Of a DNA stretch of 37,828 nucleotides, positions 24,079 to 32,922 are shown in pieces; positions within the stretch are counted from its first letter, which is position 1; each line of letters begins with the position of its first letter. A program made the position numbers and the translations under genes. This DNA is from Acidobacteriota bacterium (GTDB lineage: Bacteria; Acidobacteriota; JAAYUB01): contig JAGNHB010000055.1 in the NCBI GenBank assembly GCA_018001935.1, positions 1 through 37,828 of the forward strand, given 5' to 3'. The notes beneath the pieces are model-generated. The model was not told the origin of the DNA. It saw only the letters and a program-made list of their open reading frames with translations, and made no database searches.

Positions 24079-25622
24079 GAACAGTCGGCGCACCCCGTCT
24101 CGGGGCCGTTGTGGGCCGGGCCGCCGCCCCACATGGTCCACCCGTCGGCCTTCGGGTCGCCCGTGTCCAGGCAGACCAGGCGGCCGCCCGCCGTTCCGGC
24201 GTAGATCCGCCCCTTGACCACGGCGGGCTGGAAACGGACCGGCTGGCCGGCGTCCCAGGTCCAGAGCGTCTTCCCGGAGGACCGCTCCAGGACCTGGATC
24301 TCCCCCTTGGCGGTGCCGAGGAAGACCCGGTCCCCCACCACGGCCGGCGGCGTCAGGAAATGCCCGCCGATCCGCGCCATGTCGGCCTTCCAGTCCGACT
24401 GCCAGAGCACTTTACCCGAGGCCAGGTCCACGGCCTGCAGGCGGTCGCCCATGCAGGCGTAGTTGACGCCGGACGCCACCGTGGGCCGCGACCCCTGGTA
24501 CTCCCAGAGGCCGTGGACGGTCCCCTGGCCGATGTTGGAGGCGGCCGCCCCCACCTTGGCGTTGGCCGGCGCGGTCGAGAACCCCACGGACGCGTCGTTG
24601 GCATGCTGCGCCACGGAATAGGACGACCTCGCCTGGACCCCGGCGTCGATGTAGACCGCTTCCCGCACGGTGAGGTCGTTGACACCGACCTTCTTCCCCG
24701 CGTCCTTGTCCAATTCCCCCTGGCCCTCGCGCGGGGGCTTCCCGGCATCGCCCGGTTTTCCGTCCACGCGCAGGCTCACGTACACCTTCCCCCCGCTGAC
24801 CCAGGGGGCGCTGGTGGCCTTCTGCGCCTCCGCCCAGACCTTCTCGCCGGTCGCGGCCCGGTAGGCGTAGCAGGTGCCGTCGAACGTGGTCAGGTAGACC
24901 CGGTCGCCGCCCACCACCGGGGCCGAGATGAGGTCGCCCTCGATGGGGACGTTCCAGAACTCCTTCCCCGTCTTCAGCCCCAGGGCCACCAGCCGGTGCT
25001 TCCCCCCCTCGCCGGGGTAGGCCATGAAAATCCGCCCGTCCCGGACGGCGGGCTGGCTCATCAGCGGGTCGCCCAGCCAGCGGGACCAGATCATGTCCCC
25101 CGTCTTCGCGTCCACCACGAAGAGGGTGCAGCTTTCGGTGTTGAACACCACGCACCCGTCCGCCACCACCGCCGCCGTGGGGCCGTCGTCGCTGACGCGG
25201 ATCGCCCAGGCGGGCCGGCCGGTGAGGGCGTCGAAGGCGTAGAACTCGTAGCTCCCGAAGCCGCCCCCCACGTAGGCCATGCCGTTCACCACCGCCGGGG
25301 TGGCCAGCGGTCGGCCGCCCGGGATCTCCACGGACCAGCCCTTCCGCCCGTCGGGCAGGTCCACGGTCTTCACGGTCAGCGGGTCCGTGGGGATCTTCGA
25401 GACGCTCCCCGGCCGGCCTTTCCCGCCGGCCTGGTTGACGGGGGACAGGTTCTGGCTCATCTGGGCGCTCTGGGCATTCGGGCTCGCCGGCGGGGCCGGC
25501 TGGACGTTCGGGGCGCCGCCCGCGGACGGCGGTTTCGGTGCCTGGGCGGCAAGGGTCGCCAGGACCAGGGCCGCGACAAGCGCGGGAAGCAGGCGGCTGA
25601 AAAGGGTGTTGTGTGCGGGCAT
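24039..25622 (-). CDS. Secreted PQQ-like beta-propeller protein
   Basis: A 527-residue exported protein. A signal peptide (LLPALVAALVLATLAAQA) is followed by a Pro/Ala/Asn-rich segment to about 80. About eight propeller blades of the PQQ/pyrrolo-quinoline repeat type come next: ALTGRPAWAIRVSD, DAKTGDMIWSRWLGD, LKTGKEFWNVPIEG, RAATGEKVWAEAQK, DLASGKVLWQSDWK and ERSSGKTLWTWDAG. No catalytic dehydrogenase residues are recognisable, so a binding or assembly role is likelier. AGGAGGAAGG precedes the ATG at 25622. It is 37 bp behind the ARPP-1-like gene and probably cotranscribed. The final residues, from about VECGAQASGAPL, are encoded by a REP/BIME unit. Confidence 0.85.
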   Translation of the reverse strand: MPAHNTLFSRLLPALVAALVLATLAAQAPKPPSAGGAPNVQPAPPASPNAQSAQMSQNLSPVNQAGGKGRPGSVSKIPTDPLTVKTVDLPDGRKGWSVEIPGGRPLATPAVVNGMAYVGGGFGSYEFYAFDALTGRPAWAIRVSDDGPTAAVVADGCVVFNTESCTLFVVDAKTGDMIWSRWLGDPLMSQPAVRDGRIFMAYPGEGGKHRLVALGLKTGKEFWNVPIEGDLISAPVVGGDRVYLTTFDGTCYAYRAATGEKVWAEAQKATSAPWVSGGKVYVSLRVDGKPGDAGKPPREGQGELDKDAGKKVGVNDLTVREAVYIDAGVQARSSYSVAQHANDASVGFSTAPANAKVGAAASNIGQGTVHGLWEYQGSRPTVASGVNYACMGDRLQAVDLASGKVLWQSDWKADMARIGGHFLTPPAVVGDRVFLGTAKGEIQVLERSSGKTLWTWDAGQPVRFQPAVVKGRIYAGTAGGRLVCLDTGDPKADGWTMWGGGPAHNGPETGCADCSVECGAQASGAPL

Positions 25623-25659
25623 GTTCCTTCCTCCTCGGGATTTCCCTTCGTCCAGGGCC

Positions 25660-26742
25660 CTACCGCTGCTGCTGCACGGGGCCCTGGTTGACGCTGTTCG
25701 GGGGGTAGTTGCGCTGGAGCGGCGTCCGGGGCGCCTTCCGCGCAGCGTCGGGGTCCGTCGGGAAGAGGGCCAAGTGGACGGGCGCCCCGTCCCGGAGCAC
25801 CCCCGCGCCCGACAGGGCCGGCGCGAACAGTTCCACGGTGCGGCCGGCCGACGGCGCCGGGTCGAGGTCCACGCGGGCCCCCGCCACCCGGCGGAGGAAG
25901 TCGGCGGCCGTTGCGGCGGCCCCGTCCGCCGCCTCGCCGGACATCCGGCGGGCATACTCCACGAGGTACGACTCCAGCATCTTGTCCCAGAGTTTTTCGA
26001 AGAGGCGCCGGTCCGCGAAGAGGTCGGCCGCCAGAACCTTCCCGTCGATCCGGACCACCACGCCCGTGGCCCGGGGGCAGCGGGCCGGCAGGTCGCCGAA
26101 GCGCTTCGCCAGGCGGTCCTTGGTCTCACGGACCTTCTTGGTGTTGAAGGAGTCCGAAAGGGACCCCGTCCCGGACACCGTCCCCACCGCGGCGTTGTTG
26201 CAGGCCACCTCCTGCCAGACCTCGCCCTGGGCCTTGCCCTGCTGGGCCACCCGGCGGACCGAGATGGGCGCCGCGTTCCGCTCGGAGTAGAACTCCTTGC
26301 TCTTGTAGGTCCAGCGACCGTGCTCCACGCAGAAGGCCTGGAGGCTGACATCGACCGCACCCGGCGGCAGGAGCACGTCCACCTGCAGGATCCGGTTCTG
26401 CTTGGACCCGGCCAGGATCTCCCCCGCCATGATGAACACCGCCTGCTTCGAGCGGTTGGTCACCCGCAGGGTGTTCACGCTCCCCGACTCGCTCACCTCC
26501 GACACCGTGAGCGCCTTTGCCGCCAGGGCATCGTCCAGCGTCAGGACGCCCCCGGGCAGGGACGCCGCCGGCGCCTCCACGGGGACGATCTCCAGCTTCC
26601 CGTCCCCCTCCGCCGGCCCGAGGCGGCAGCCCCCCACGAACGCCTTCACCGCCGCCTCGGCGGTCTGGGCGTGCACCGCGGCGAACCCGGCCGCCGCCAG
26701 GACCAGGGTCAGGGTCAAATTCAGGATCGATCGCTTCAACAT
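25660..26742 (-). CDS. Secreted ARPP-1-like domain protein
   Basis: A 360-residue protein with a signal peptide (MLKRSILNLTLTLVLAAAGFAAVHA). The central domain matches what I know of the ARPP-1 family: VSESGSVNTLRVTNRSKQAVFIMAGEILAGSKQNRIL, then LLPPG, then CVEHGRW and a YKSKEFYSER segment. The function of ARPP-1 is not established; it was named from association with other domains by comparative genomics. The C-terminal third is helical and Ala-rich and ends in a Gln-rich tail. GGAGG stands before the ATG at 26742; an upstream ATG at 26769 is less likely. It is the first gene of a two-gene operon with the propeller protein and is divergent from the double-exosortase gene. Confidence 0.75.
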   Translation of the reverse strand: MLKRSILNLTLTLVLAAAGFAAVHAQTAEAAVKAFVGGCRLGPAEGDGKLEIVPVEAPAASLPGGVLTLDDALAAKALTVSEVSESGSVNTLRVTNRSKQAVFIMAGEILAGSKQNRILQVDVLLPPGAVDVSLQAFCVEHGRWTYKSKEFYSERNAAPISVRRVAQQGKAQGEVWQEVACNNAAVGTVSGTGSLSDSFNTKKVRETKDRLAKRFGDLPARCPRATGVVVRIDGKVLAADLFADRRLFEKLWDKMLESYLVEYARRMSGEAADGAAATAADFLRRVAGARVDLDPAPSAGRTVELFAPALSGAGVLRDGAPVHLALFPTDPDAARKAPRTPLQRNYPPNSVNQGPVQQQR

Positions 26743-26863
26743 GGGTGTCCTCCTTTCCGGACGTTTCACTTCTCATCTTCAGGATACCCGTTTTCCGGCG
26801 ATCGTTCGTAACATGACGGTAACAGGCGGCGGCGGTTCTTTGCCCGCCCAGCCCCGAAACCGT

Positions 26864-26892
26864 TTGACACGGTCCCCGACGTGGTGTAGGAA
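26864..26892 (+). promoter_or_regulatory. Promoter of the double-exosortase gene
   Basis: A perfect TTGACA (26864-26869), a 17-base spacer and TAGGAA (26887-26892) predict a start near 26899, about 40 bases before the ATG at 26939. Confidence 0.55.
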
Positions 26893-26938
26893 TGCTCTTC
26901 TCACGGGCGGATGCCCGAACCCGACGATGCGAGAAACC

Positions 26939-28444
26939 ATGCCCCAGACCCGACCCGGCGAACCCGACAGCGGAAGCGAACCCCGCCCGGCCGCGCAAAC
27001 CCCGGCGGAATCGCCGGTCACCCGGCCCCCGGCGGGCCGGGCCCCCTACCTCTGGGTGGGGGGCTTTGTGGCCCTGTCCGTCCTGGCCTGGCTCCTCGAC
27101 CAGGCCCGATGGTTCCAGGCGACGGTGCTGGAACCCTACGGTGCCTTCCTCGCCCGCCTCACCGGGCACTGGATGCTCCTCTTCGGCCTGAACGCCTCCT
27201 GGTCCGGCAACGTGATCGGCCTGGACAAGGCCCGTTTCACCCTGTCCACCGAGTGCACCGGCTTTCTCGTGTTCATGGTCTACGCCGCGGCGGTGGTCCC
27301 CTTCCCCGCCTCGCTGCGGTCGAAGCTGGAGGGGCTGGCCCTGGGCTTCGCCACGGTCTTCGGCCTGAACCTCCTCCGTGCCTTCCTGATCGTCGTCGTG
27401 GGCACCCGGTACCCCGGGACGGTCTGGTCCATGCACATGGTGGTCGGCCAGGTCCTGGTGGTCACCGGGACCTTCCTGGTCTTCCTGCTCTGGGCCCGTT
27501 CCGCCCGCGGAGCCGACCCCGCCGGCACCGCCCCCCCCGCGGCCCCGCGCCGGGCCCTCTGGGTGCGCGCCGGTTGGTTCGCCCTGGGGTGGCTGGCGGG
27601 TCACACGGTCTACTACGGAATCTTCCTCGGGAGCGCCCTGGGCGAGTGGATGCGCGCGCTCATCGTCTCCCACGCCTCCTGGGTCCTTTCCTTCTTCTCC
27701 ACCACCGCGGCCAGGGGGAACGCCCTCACCGTCTCGGGGTCCATGGTGACCCTGACCCCCGGCTGCATGGCCAGCCCCGTGGTGGTGATCCTCACGGCCC
27801 TGGTCTTCGCCTGGCCGGGGCGGTGGAGGGTCAAGCTGCCCCTCCTGCTGGTCGGCTTCCTCCCGGCCTGCTACCTCTACACCCTGCTCCGCGTCTGCGC
27901 CATTGTCCTGACGGAGCCCCCGAAGGGCGGAAGCCCGCCCCCCTTCGTGCACAGCCACTTCGGGCTGATGCTCCTAGTCGCCGGGTTCGCCGCGGTGCTG
28001 ATCTGGCGCGCCACCGTCAACCACCAGGACATCCCCGCCCGACAACACGCCGCCGCCGCGACCATCGGGCTGGTCACGGCCGCCGTCGCCGCCCTCCTCG
28101 TCGACCTCCTAGTGCGGGCGGGCCTGCTGGCGCTGATCCTCCGGCTGTTCACCGGGTCGGGCGTCCCCCCCGTGGACCCCGACGCTTCCGTCAGCCGGAT
28201 GATGGGTTACATGGCCTTCACCTGGGTGCTGTCGTGGGCGGTCACACCCTTCGAGAGCCTCTGGCCCGAGATCCGCCGGGCCCTCGCCGGGCTGGGCGCC
28301 CTCGCCGCCCTGTACCTGGTCGTCGCACTCGGTCTCGGGTTCACGGGTTTCCAACCGACGGCCCGCATGGTCAAGGCCCTCTCTTTCCTGGCTCCCGTCA
28401 CGCTCTACCTGGTGACGACCCGCGGCGCCATGTTCAGGCGGTGA
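26939..28444 (+). CDS. Tandem exosortase/archaeosortase-like membrane protein
   Basis: A 501-residue polytopic membrane protein whose first 360 residues contain two exosortase-like modules in a row. Exosortases are membrane cysteine proteases/transpeptidases that process PEP-CTERM-type sorting signals using Cys, Arg and His. Module one has C106 (STECTGF), R147 (NLLRAF) and H166 (SMHMVVG). Module two has C276 (TPGCMAS), R318 (TLLRVC) and H338 or H340 (FVHSHFG). Spacings agree: 41 and 42 residues from Cys to Arg, 19 and 20 (or 22) from Arg to His. Residues 370-501 add about four membrane helices without a third set. I start at 26939; an in-frame ATG at 26927 adds four residues. No PEP-CTERM-type substrate is visible among the proteins here. 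Confidence 0.8.
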   Translation: MPQTRPGEPDSGSEPRPAAQTPAESPVTRPPAGRAPYLWVGGFVALSVLAWLLDQARWFQATVLEPYGAFLARLTGHWMLLFGLNASWSGNVIGLDKARFTLSTECTGFLVFMVYAAAVVPFPASLRSKLEGLALGFATVFGLNLLRAFLIVVVGTRYPGTVWSMHMVVGQVLVVTGTFLVFLLWARSARGADPAGTAPPAAPRRALWVRAGWFALGWLAGHTVYYGIFLGSALGEWMRALIVSHASWVLSFFSTTAARGNALTVSGSMVTLTPGCMASPVVVILTALVFAWPGRWRVKLPLLLVGFLPACYLYTLLRVCAIVLTEPPKGGSPPPFVHSHFGLMLLVAGFAAVLIWRATVNHQDIPARQHAAAATIGLVTAAVAALLVDLLVRAGLLALILRLFTGSGVPPVDPDASVSRMMGYMAFTWVLSWAVTPFESLWPEIRRALAGLGALAALYLVVALGLGFTGFQPTARMVKALSFLAPVTLYLVTTRGAMFRR

Positions 28445-28569
28445 CCCGGAGGCCTGCACGGGACCGGTTTTCGTGCCCCCCGGCATGTCGTACCCGTCAC
28501 CCGGCCCCCCGGTGAGCCCCTCGGAACACAAGGGTGCCTTGGGGTCAACGCATCACGGGGGGGCGCGGT

Positions 28570-31500
28570 TCAGGGGGTTTCACGCGGCGGCGGGGCGGCG
28601 GGCTCCGGCGGAACGTCGGTCACCTCAAGATCGGCGAGAACGGCGTCGAGGCGTTTGCGGATCAGGCCGTACTGGCGCAGCCGGTCCGACGGTTTGCGGG
28701 CGATCAGCTCCAGGACCAGGCCCGAGAGCCCCTCGGGCACCGCGGGGTTCAACTCCCGGGGTGACGGCACGGGCTCGCTCAGGATGGCCGCCAGGGTTTC
28801 GAAGGACTCCCCGGCCCGGTAGGGAAGCTCACCGGTGAGCATCTCGTAGAGGATGACCCCGAAGGAGTAGAAGTCGTAGTTGGGGTCCCGGACCCGCTTG
28901 CCGAAGAGGTGCTCGGGGGGGATGTACTGGAGCGTCCCCGAAAGGAGGCTCGTCCGGGTGAGGGTGATGTCCCCCAGGATCTTGGCGATGCCGAAGTCCA
29001 GGATCCGCACCCGCTCGCGCAAGCCCGCCGGGTCCCCTTCGGGGTTGCCGGTTCCCGCCCGCTCGGGCAGCAGCATGATGTTCTCGGGCTTGAAGTCCCG
29101 GTGGATGATCCCCACCCGGTGGAAGTCGTCCAGCAGGTCCAGCAGGACGGACGCGAGGCCGGCGGCGGTGCGGACGTCGGGCCGTCGCTCCGCCACCCAG
29201 GCCTTGAGGGTGATCCCCTCCACGAAATCCATGGCGTAGTAGAGCTGCCCGCCCGCCTCGCCCCGCTCGAAGACCTTCACCACGCAGGGGTGGCTGAGAC
29301 GCTCGCAGATCAACCCCTCGCGGACGAAGCGCTTGCGGCCCTCCTCGTCCACCAGTTCCCGGTCCAGGACCTTCACCGCCGCCACCCGGCCCGTCTTGGG
29401 GTGGACGGCGCGGTAGACGGTCCCGCAACCGCCCCGCCCCACGGTGTCCACGATCCGCCACCGGCCGATGTGCCCCCGGCGGCGCCAGAAGGCGATCAGC
29501 ATGGCGTAGCGCTGCGCGAGGCTGAGCAGGCCGTAAGACACGAAGGCGAACAGGACCACGGCCAGCGCCATGAACCAGCCGGTCCGCCAGAAGGGCGGGT
29601 GAACCACGATCCGCACGGAGACCCCTTCCGGGTCCCACACGCCGTCGTTGTTGCTTCCCCGCACCCGGAACCGGTATTCCCCCGGCGGCATGCCGGGGTA
29701 GCGGGCGAAGGGCCGCGTGCCGCAGTCCACCCACCCCGTGTCGAGCCCTTCCATGCAGCAGGCGTAGCGGTTCTTCTCCGGTGCGCGGTAGTCCAGGGCG
29801 GCGAACTCGAAGCCGAGCACGTTCTCGTCGTGGGAGAGCTCGACCGTGCCCCGGTAAGGCGGGCGGCCCAGGCGGAAGCGCATCTCCCGGTCGCGGACCC
29901 GGAAGGAGGTCAGCACGACGGGGGGAATCACGGGGTTGTCCTTCACCGACTCCGGGTCGAAGGACACGACGCCGTTGACGCCGCCGAAAGCCATCCGCCC
30001 CGCGGCGCTTTTCCAGCAGGCGTTCCGGTTGAACTCCCGCACCCGGACGCCGTCCCGGGCGTCGTAGTTCCGGACGCGCCCCGTCCGGGGGTCGAAGCGG
30101 GTGAGGCCCTTGAGCGTCCCGACCCAGAGGAAGCCCCGCTGGTCCTCCAGGACCCCCGCGATGGACGTGTCCGCCAACCCCTCCGCGGCGCCGAAGGACT
30201 TGAACCGTCCCGAGGCCTTCTCCAGCCGGTTCAGACCGTCGGCGGTCCCGAGCCAGAGCTCGCCGGGCCGGCCGGCAGGCTCCAGGATGGCCGCCACGGC
30301 GTCGTCGCTCAGGGTGCCGGGCCGGAGCGGGTCGTGCCGGAACCGGAGGCGCCGGCCCCCGGCCTTCTCCAGGCGCACCAGGCCCGCACCCGCCGTGCCC
30401 ACCCACAGGACCCCCGGTTCCGACGCCGACGCGTGGAGGCAGAGGATGGCGGGGGGGTGTGCAGCCTCCGCACCCGTCCCGCCGAGAGGGACCCGCTCCG
30501 CCGCCCCGCCGCCCGGTCCGGCCCGAACCAAGCCCGCATCCGCGGTGCCCACCCACAAGGTCCCCTGTTCGTCCTCGTGGAGCGCCCACACGTGGTCTGC
30601 GGTCACGGTCCGCCCGTCCGGCGACCGGAGGACGAGCGGCACGCGGGCCAGGGTCTTCCGGCGACGATCGAAGCGGTAGAGCCCGCTTCCCCCGGTGCCC
30701 ACCCACAGGACGCCGGGGTCGGCCCGGGACTCCCGGACCACGTAAACCGGGAAGCGGGCCCCGTCGCCGGCGGGGAAGCCGGGGAATTCGCCGGGCCGCG
30801 TTTCGCCCGTCCGGAGATCGACGGCCGTGAGGGGCGCGGAGCCGGAGGTCCCCACCCAGAAGGTCCCGTCCCGGCCCTCGAAAAGGGACAGGACCATGCT
30901 CCGGGGCAGCGAACGGGGGTCTGACGGCTCGTGGCAGGCCCAGTCGAAGACCTCGCGGCTGGGGACGTACTTCAGGAGGCCATGGGCCAGGGTCCCCACC
31001 CAGATCACCCCGGACCGGTCCTCGAAGAGGGCGTGGACCCCGGGCTCGTCGTCGATGCCGGCGACCCCGGCGAGGCGGACCGGCTCCACCACCGTCCCCC
31101 CCCGGGGGATTCGATGAAGGCTGTTCCGCGTGCCGACCCAGGTGCGGCCGGAACGGTCCGTGAGCAGACACGTCACGGAGGCGCCGAACGACGCGGTCCC
31201 GCCGGCCGCCCGGGCCCGGCAGGGCGTAAACGCACCGGCCCCCGGCGACAGGCGGAACAACCCGGCGGCCGTGCCCACCCACAGGTCCGCGCCGGGGGCC
31301 TCCGCCAGGCTTTGCACGGCCTCCCGCCGGCCGGACGGCCCCGCGGGCACCGCGAAGACCGAGAGCCGGCCGCCCGGGGCGCAGCGGAGCACCTCCGCAC
31401 CGGACCCGACCCAGACGTTCCCGGCACGGTCCACGCAGAGCGCCCCCGCGCCCCGTGTCCGCAGCGCCTCCCCGGCCGCCCCGGCCGGGAGCGGCTGCCC

Positions 31501-31983
31501 CGAGCGCGGGTCGAAGCGCCCGGTCCCCTCCACGGTCCCCACCCATAGCCCGCCCCCGGCGTCGACGGCCAGCGCCGTGACGCCCGCGCCCGCCCGGCGC
31601 CCGCCCGGAACGGTGATGGGCCGGGAGAAGGTCTCCCACAGGGGGTCGAAGCGGTTCAGGCCCCCGGTTTCGGTGCCGACCCACAGGAAGCCGTCCCGGT
31701 CCTGGCAGAGGGCCAGGACAATGTTGTTGCTCAGTCCCTTCGGGTTTCGAACGTCCCGCTTGAACGGGCGGACCCGCTGACCGTCGTAGCGGTTCAGCCC
31801 GCCGCCCGTGCCGATCCAGAGAAAGCCGTCCCGGTCCTGGAGGACGGCGTTCACCGAACTCTGGGAGAGTCCCTCCTCGAGGGAGATCCGCCCGAGGGCG
31901 GGGGGCGGGGCGCCCACCGCGGCCGCGGCCGTCAGCAGGAGGAACAGGGCGGCGACGAGGGGAGGGCGCCGGTTCAGCCGCAC
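28570..31983 (-). CDS. Two-propeller receptor Ser/Thr protein kinase
   Basis: A 1137-residue transmembrane kinase. A signal anchor (LVAALFLLLTAAAAVGA) leads into 13 recognisable W-V/I/L-G-T/S blades (for example DGFLWIGTGGGLNRYDG) plus a degenerate fourteenth, enough for two seven-bladed propellers. A Y_Y_Y-type sandwich follows (YRFRVRGSNNDGVW) and a membrane helix at about 806-826. The cytosolic domain is a eukaryotic-type Ser/Thr kinase: GRGGCGTVY, K871 (AAVKVLD), D963 (HRDFKPEN) and D996 (DFGIAK). In the familiar hybrid two-component receptors this ectodomain is joined to a histidine kinase; here a Ser/Thr kinase replaces it. I start at the GTG at 31983, which overlaps the AraC-type gene by 10 bp, so the two are translationally coupled. 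Confidence 0.85.
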   Translation of the reverse strand: MRLNRRPPLVAALFLLLTAAAAVGAPPPALGRISLEEGLSQSSVNAVLQDRDGFLWIGTGGGLNRYDGQRVRPFKRDVRNPKGLSNNIVLALCQDRDGFLWVGTETGGLNRFDPLWETFSRPITVPGGRRAGAGVTALAVDAGGGLWVGTVEGTGRFDPRSGQPLPAGAAGEALRTRGAGALCVDRAGNVWVGSGAEVLRCAPGGRLSVFAVPAGPSGRREAVQSLAEAPGADLWVGTAAGLFRLSPGAGAFTPCRARAAGGTASFGASVTCLLTDRSGRTWVGTRNSLHRIPRGGTVVEPVRLAGVAGIDDEPGVHALFEDRSGVIWVGTLAHGLLKYVPSREVFDWACHEPSDPRSLPRSMVLSLFEGRDGTFWVGTSGSAPLTAVDLRTGETRPGEFPGFPAGDGARFPVYVVRESRADPGVLWVGTGGSGLYRFDRRRKTLARVPLVLRSPDGRTVTADHVWALHEDEQGTLWVGTADAGLVRAGPGGGAAERVPLGGTGAEAAHPPAILCLHASASEPGVLWVGTAGAGLVRLEKAGGRRLRFRHDPLRPGTLSDDAVAAILEPAGRPGELWLGTADGLNRLEKASGRFKSFGAAEGLADTSIAGVLEDQRGFLWVGTLKGLTRFDPRTGRVRNYDARDGVRVREFNRNACWKSAAGRMAFGGVNGVVSFDPESVKDNPVIPPVVLTSFRVRDREMRFRLGRPPYRGTVELSHDENVLGFEFAALDYRAPEKNRYACCMEGLDTGWVDCGTRPFARYPGMPPGEYRFRVRGSNNDGVWDPEGVSVRIVVHPPFWRTGWFMALAVVLFAFVSYGLLSLAQRYAMLIAFWRRRGHIGRWRIVDTVGRGGCGTVYRAVHPKTGRVAAVKVLDRELVDEEGRKRFVREGLICERLSHPCVVKVFERGEAGGQLYYAMDFVEGITLKAWVAERRPDVRTAAGLASVLLDLLDDFHRVGIIHRDFKPENIMLLPERAGTGNPEGDPAGLRERVRILDFGIAKILGDITLTRTSLLSGTLQYIPPEHLFGKRVRDPNYDFYSFGVILYEMLTGELPYRAGESFETLAAILSEPVPSPRELNPAVPEGLSGLVLELIARKPSDRLRQYGLIRKRLDAVLADLEVTDVPPEPAAPPPRETP

Positions 31984-32642
31984 TGCCGGACCTGGGTGGG
32001 GAGAAGCCCGAAGCGGGTCTTGAAGAGCTGGCTGAAGTAGGCGGCGTCGATGAAGCCGAGGTTCCAGGAGAGTTCCTTCACGGTCAGCCGGGCCTCCACG
32101 TCCTTCAGGGCCAGGTAGGCCCGGTTGAGCTTCTCGTTCTGGAGGGCTTCCTGCAGGGTCAGGTCCTGCTCCTGCCGGAACCGGTTGGAGAGGTAGTTGG
32201 TGTTGTAGCCGAACTTCTCGGCCACCGTCTGGACGGTCAGGGCCCGGAGTTCCTTGAGGGAGCAGGAGGCGAGAAAGAGTTTCACCGTTTCCGACAGGCT
32301 CCGGCTCTTCCGTTCCTCCTCGTACGTCTTCAGGAAGCCGCCCACCCCCTGGACGAAGGCGGCCGCCTTCCGCACGGGGTCGGTCTCCCCGCTGTACGTT
32401 TCCATGAGGGCGAGCTGGCGGCGGATGATCCGGTCGCTGTCGTTCACGTAGAGGACGGCCAGGATGCCGTAGAGGGTGGCCGCGAAACGGGCGTTCATCT
32501 CCTTGAGGTCCCCGGCCAGGTCGTCCGCCACGACGTCCGCGTGGGAGCGCAGGACCTCCAGGAAGGCGATCAGCCCCCTGGCCTGGTACATTTTCAGCAG
32601 CTCCCGCGCGGTTTCCACCGTGGTGGTGAAGGTGCCCGACAT
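31974..32642 (-). CDS. AraC-type transcriptional regulator
   Basis: A 222-residue protein with an AraC-type double helix-turn-helix in its last 100 residues (VAEKFGYNTNYLSNRFRQEQ, then VKELSWNLGFIDAAYFSQLFKTRFGLLPTQVRQ). The N-terminal half is helical and without a recognisable ligand domain; it lacks the cupin of sugar-responsive AraC proteins. The ATG at 32642 is chosen because GGAGCGGGAGC precedes it; the open frame continues to 33026, but that part overlaps the divergent promoter and kinase gene. The stop codon overlaps the start of the propeller kinase. The pair may be a signalling module in which the regulator controls genes in response to the receptor, though no receiver domain links them. 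Confidence 0.85.
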   Translation of the reverse strand: MSGTFTTTVETARELLKMYQARGLIAFLEVLRSHADVVADDLAGDLKEMNARFAATLYGILAVLYVNDSDRIIRRQLALMETYSGETDPVRKAAAFVQGVGGFLKTYEEERKSRSLSETVKLFLASCSLKELRALTVQTVAEKFGYNTNYLSNRFRQEQDLTLQEALQNEKLNRAYLALKDVEARLTVKELSWNLGFIDAAYFSQLFKTRFGLLPTQVRQCG

Positions 32643-32772
32643 GCTCCCGCTCCGGACCGATCGATTCTCCCCCTCTCCTTCCGATTGTCCCCCCGGGCGA
32701 ATGTTGCAAGGATATCCGACCGCCGCGGAAGTTTCAAGGGCCAAAACACCGCGGCCCGGAGGTGAATCGGCG

Positions 32773-32801
32773 TTGACAGCTCGTCGAGCGTAAATTATAC
32801 T
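32773..32801 (+). promoter_or_regulatory. Promoter of the hybrid histidine kinase
   Basis: TTGACA (32773-32778), a 17-base spacer and TATACT (32796-32801) are a near-perfect consensus, about 115 bases before the ATG as leader. On the opposite strand a perfect TATAAT (32799-32794) overlaps it and may serve the AraC-type gene, so the two promoters could exclude each other. Confidence 0.7.
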
Positions 32802-32922
32802 TAGAATAATCGCTCTCCGCGCACGCTTCGAGTCTCGGGTCTTCGCGGGGTAGGGGAGTCGTCGGTGGCGGCAGGTCCCGGGGAGCGGGGGGACGGATGA
32901 TGACCGCTGTCCGGGGATCGAG

